In this document: piece by piece, positions 61,730 to 64,000 of the stretch | Numbering within the stretch: position 1 is the stretch's first letter | Layout of the letters: the number at the start of each line of letters is the position of its first letter | Assembly: GCA_015061745.1 (NCBI GenBank) | Contig: SUWB01000001.1 | Span: 1 to 64,000, forward strand | Length of the DNA stretch: 64,000 nucleotides | DNA from: Lentisphaerota bacterium | GTDB lineage: Bacteria; Verrucomicrobiota; Lentisphaeria; Victivallales; Victivallaceae | Direction of reading: 5' to 3' | Notes under the pieces: generated by a model | Database searches by the model: none | Told to the model about the DNA's origin: nothing | The model's input: the letters and a program-made list of their open reading frames with translations, nothing else | Program-made: the position numbers and the translations under genes

Positions 61730-63247
61730 ATGAAAATCGGTTTTGACAGTGAAAAATATTTGAAAGAACAGTCTGAGGCAATCATTGCCCGGGCAGGAAA
61801 ATTTGACGGCAAACTTTATCTTGAATTCGGCGGCAAGCTGATTTGCGACTTTCACGCCGCAAGAGTGCTGCCCGGTTTCGATCCTGATGCCAAGATCAAA
61901 CTGCTTCAACGCCTGAAAGATCAGGTGGACATCATCATCTGTATCCACGCCGGTGCCATTGAAGAAAAGAAAATGCGTGCCGACTTCGGCCTTTCTTATG
62001 AAGCCGATACAATGCGTACCATTGACGATTTGCGTAAATGGGGACTTGAAGTCAAAGCTGTTGTTGTCACCCGTTACTGCAATCAGCCGGGAGTGCGTTT
62101 TTTCCTCAACCGCCTGACCCGTCAGGGAATCAAGGTCTATCTGCACCGTCCCATTGAAGGGTATCCCACTGATGTCAATGCCATTGTCAGCGAACACGGT
62201 TACGGTGCCAATGAATATATTGAAACCACCCGCCCCATTGTGGCCGTCATCGGCCCCGGTCCCAATTCCGGAAAAATGGGAACCTGTCTTTCACAGGTTT
62301 ACCACGAACAACTCAGGGGTATCCGTTCAGGATATGCCAAGTTTGAAACGTTCCCGGTCTGGAATCTGCCCCTTGATCATCCTGTCAACGTCGCTTATGA
62401 AGCGGCCACAGCTGATCTTGCCGATGTGAATATGGTGGATCCCTTTCACCTTGCCGCCTGTAATGAAACTGCGATCAACTACAACCGGGATGTGGAAATA
62501 TTCCCGGTGGTACGCCGCATCTGTGAACGGATAATGGCTCCGGAACAGCTTTACGTTTCTCCCACCGATATGGGTGTCAACCGGGTCGGATTTGCCATTA
62601 CTGATGATGCTGTCGTCCGCGAAGCCGCCACTCAGGAGGTCATTCGCCGTTACTTCAGAGCGTGCTGTGATTATGCTTCCGGCATCGCCGAAAAGACGGT
62701 TCCGGAACGCTGCAAGCTGCTGATGGATTCCCTGGGAGTCAATGAAAGTTGCCGCAGCGTAGTTGAGCCCGCCCGCAAAGCCGCTCAGGAAGCAGAAAAG
62801 AAACATAAAGAAACAGACAATGTCAACGTCTTTTGCGGTGCCGCCCTTGAACTGTCCGACGGAAAAATCATCACCGGTAAAAACTCCCAGCTGCTCCACG
62901 CGGCCACCAGCTGCGTTTTGAATGCCATCAAATATCTGGCTGATCTGCCGGATGATCTGCATTTGCTGCCCCAGCTGGTCATTGACTCCGTGGGCAAGCT
63001 GAAGCAGCAGCTTTATCAGGATCAGCGTATCTCGCTGACTTTGAATGAAGCTCTTATTGCTCTGAGTGTCAGTGAGCCTTCAAATCCGGCGGCACAGCTG
63101 GCTATGTCCAAACTGCCTTTGCTCAAAGGATGTCAGATGCACTTCACCCACATCGTTCCCGAAGGCGATCTGGCTCCCTTGCGGAAACTTGGTATCACCT
63201 TTACCTGCGATCCGGTTTACACAAGTAAAAACCTCTTTATGGAGTGA
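61730..63247 (+). CDS. DUF1846-family protein
   Basis: 505 aa from ATG 61730 with GAGGG upstream. Family features: MKIGFDSEKYLKEQSEAI, LYLEFGGKLICDFHAARVLPGFDPDAKIKLL, GPGPNSGKMGTCLSQ, FETFPVWNLPLDHPVNVAYEAAT, and MDSLGV near the middle. It resembles ATPase/kinase-like folds with a P-loop-like GPNSGK, but its reaction is not established in general knowledge. Followed by a strong terminator; monocistronic. Confidence 0.9.
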   Translation: MKIGFDSEKYLKEQSEAIIARAGKFDGKLYLEFGGKLICDFHAARVLPGFDPDAKIKLLQRLKDQVDIIICIHAGAIEEKKMRADFGLSYEADTMRTIDDLRKWGLEVKAVVVTRYCNQPGVRFFLNRLTRQGIKVYLHRPIEGYPTDVNAIVSEHGYGANEYIETTRPIVAVIGPGPNSGKMGTCLSQVYHEQLRGIRSGYAKFETFPVWNLPLDHPVNVAYEAATADLADVNMVDPFHLAACNETAINYNRDVEIFPVVRRICERIMAPEQLYVSPTDMGVNRVGFAITDDAVVREAATQEVIRRYFRACCDYASGIAEKTVPERCKLLMDSLGVNESCRSVVEPARKAAQEAEKKHKETDNVNVFCGAALELSDGKIITGKNSQLLHAATSCVLNAIKYLADLPDDLHLLPQLVIDSVGKLKQQLYQDQRISLTLNEALIALSVSEPSNPAAQLAMSKLPLLKGCQMHFTHIVPEGDLAPLRKLGITFTCDPVYTSKNLFME

Positions 63248-63278
63248 TCCGTTGCAGCAAACGCCACATTTTCTCTGC

Positions 63279-63312
63279 AAGACAACAGTTCAACTGTTGT
63301 CTTTTATTTTTT
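63279..63312 (+). terminator. rho-independent terminator of the DUF1846 gene
   Basis: AAGACAACAGTT, one C, AACTGTTGTCTT, a perfect 12-bp stem, followed by TTATTTTTT. Confidence 0.9.
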
Positions 63313-63346
63313 GAGACCGGTCCCGGTACAACAGGAAAGGAGCATT

Positions 63347-64000
63347 ATGGATAAGCGATTACTGATTCCGCAAATCATTTACGGAAGTGCGGGGATTGAG
63401 ATGAATGTTTATTTTTCCAATATTTTTGAGACATTGAATCCGGATAACTACGCTTTCCATTTTCATTGTTCCTGCGGCAGCTGTTGCGATGAGCGGTGGC
63501 ATTTTACACCGTCAACCGGCAGCACAGGAACTTTTGACGCCAAGCTTGAAGTCTTTGACGACAATGGTTTGCAAACCGCAGGTTCGTGCCGTATTATCAT
63601 ACGGGATCCTGCTCAAAGTGCCGGAAAAAAGCTGAAACTTCTGATAATAGGCGACAGTCTGACTGACCAGAGCCATTATCCGGTCCATATCCATACCTTA
63701 TGCAAACAGTACGGGATCGGCCTTGAAATGCTGGGGACAAACATTCCGGAACACCTCAAGTCCCGGCCGGGACAGCTGATCCGTTATCCTGAATCAGAAT
63801 TGCTCCCGGGAGTCCGTCACGAAGGATACGGCGGCTGGAGTGCCGCAACCTTCCTCACCCGCAGAGAAGCTCTCAAAACCAATCCCTTTCACCATTGGCA
63901 TTGTGCCTCACCTTTTCTCAATGCCTGCGGCGAATTTGACTTCAAAGAATACCTTGAAAAAAATTGTTCAGGGCAAATACCCGATGTCATTATGATCGGC
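63347..64000 (+). CDS. SGNH/GDSL-type hydrolase, 3' truncated by window end
   Basis: 218 codons are visible without a stop. ATG 63347 is preceded by AAAGGAGCATT. Residues 1-95 form a beta-rich domain with a Cys cluster (FHCSCGSCCDE). SGNH block I is LLIIGDSLTDQS at about 104-115, with the nucleophile Ser at about 110. A GYGGWSAATFL segment (about 162-172) supplies the block II Gly. The block V Asp-x-x-His lies beyond the window. Probably an esterase acting on carbohydrate or lipid esters; substrate unknown. No signal peptide. Confidence 0.75.
   Translation, partial: MDKRLLIPQIIYGSAGIEMNVYFSNIFETLNPDNYAFHFHCSCGSCCDERWHFTPSTGSTGTFDAKLEVFDDNGLQTAGSCRIIIRDPAQSAGKKLKLLIIGDSLTDQSHYPVHIHTLCKQYGIGLEMLGTNIPEHLKSRPGQLIRYPESELLPGVRHEGYGGWSAATFLTRREALKTNPFHHWHCASPFLNACGEFDFKEYLEKNCSGQIPDVIMIG

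Overview
The window looks like a chromosome segment from a Gram-negative, mostly anaerobic bacterium. The best guess is the PVC group, Lentisphaerota/Victivallales-like. This is inferred from the gene mix: an exosortase-linked polysaccharide locus with an outer-membrane export lipoprotein, an Etf-coupled lactate dehydrogenase with a nickel-pincer racemase, abundant BspA-type repeats and pilin-free surface lipoproteins. There is no rRNA or other phylogenetic marker to prove it. A common vegetative promoter, TTGAAA-N16/17-TATATT, recurs upstream of at least six transcription units.

Region 1 (about 1-11,160) is visibly AT-rich compared with the rest and looks acquired. It starts at a (AAGC)19 tract and a 30-bp palindrome and ends near an IS256-type transposase remnant; two related leader sequences (about 71-204 and 10953-11066) bracket it. 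It holds one operon-like series: a tiny lipoprotein, a 55-aa candidate precursor peptide, a hairpin, a radical SAM/SPASM peptide-modifying enzyme, a P-loop ATPase, a HelD-type RNA polymerase recycling ATPase, a SufS-like cysteine desulfurase, a SufU-like/nucleotidyltransferase fusion, a thymidylate-kinase-like/leucine-rich-repeat/C39-like-protease triple fusion, and a 66-aa membrane peptide with an Asp/Tyr/His tail. I read this as an undescribed RiPP-type (ribosomally made, modified peptide) biosynthesis system and the main novelty of the window.

Region 2 (11,160-18,270) carries surface or repetitive proteins: a secreted beta-helix protein, a small DUF805-like membrane protein, a Pro/Ser/Thr-rich repeat lipoprotein and a 29-repeat BspA-type protein. 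Between them lie an array of short hairpins and a 170-bp dispersed repeat in two direct copies flanking the BspA-type gene.

Region 3 (18,270-24,380) has a minus-strand operon of a DapA/NanA-type aldolase with three small Cys-rich proteins of unknown function, a divergent GntR/FadR-type regulator, and a stand-alone elongation factor G with a structured leader and a leader peptide.

Region 4 (24,556-48,787) is one long plus-strand exopolysaccharide operon. It encodes a protein with a PEP-CTERM-like tail, a TPR protein, exosortase, an EpsI-like protein, an initiating sugar-phosphate transferase, nucleotidyltransferases, Wzz-like and Wza-like export proteins, a Wzy-like polymerase/ligase, a GH9 hydrolase, a phosphodiesterase-type enzyme, a Wzx-like flippase, a STAS protein, five glycosyltransferase proteins including a GT4-GT26 fusion, and a DUF3089-like lipoprotein.

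Region 5 (48,833-64,000) is mostly central metabolism and translation: an EtfB/EtfA/lactate dehydrogenase (LctBCD-type) operon with lactate racemase LarA and a Ca2+/Na+ exchanger; a GH13-GDE glycogen debranching enzyme; LepA; a DUF1846 protein; and the start of an SGNH-type hydrolase cut by the window end.
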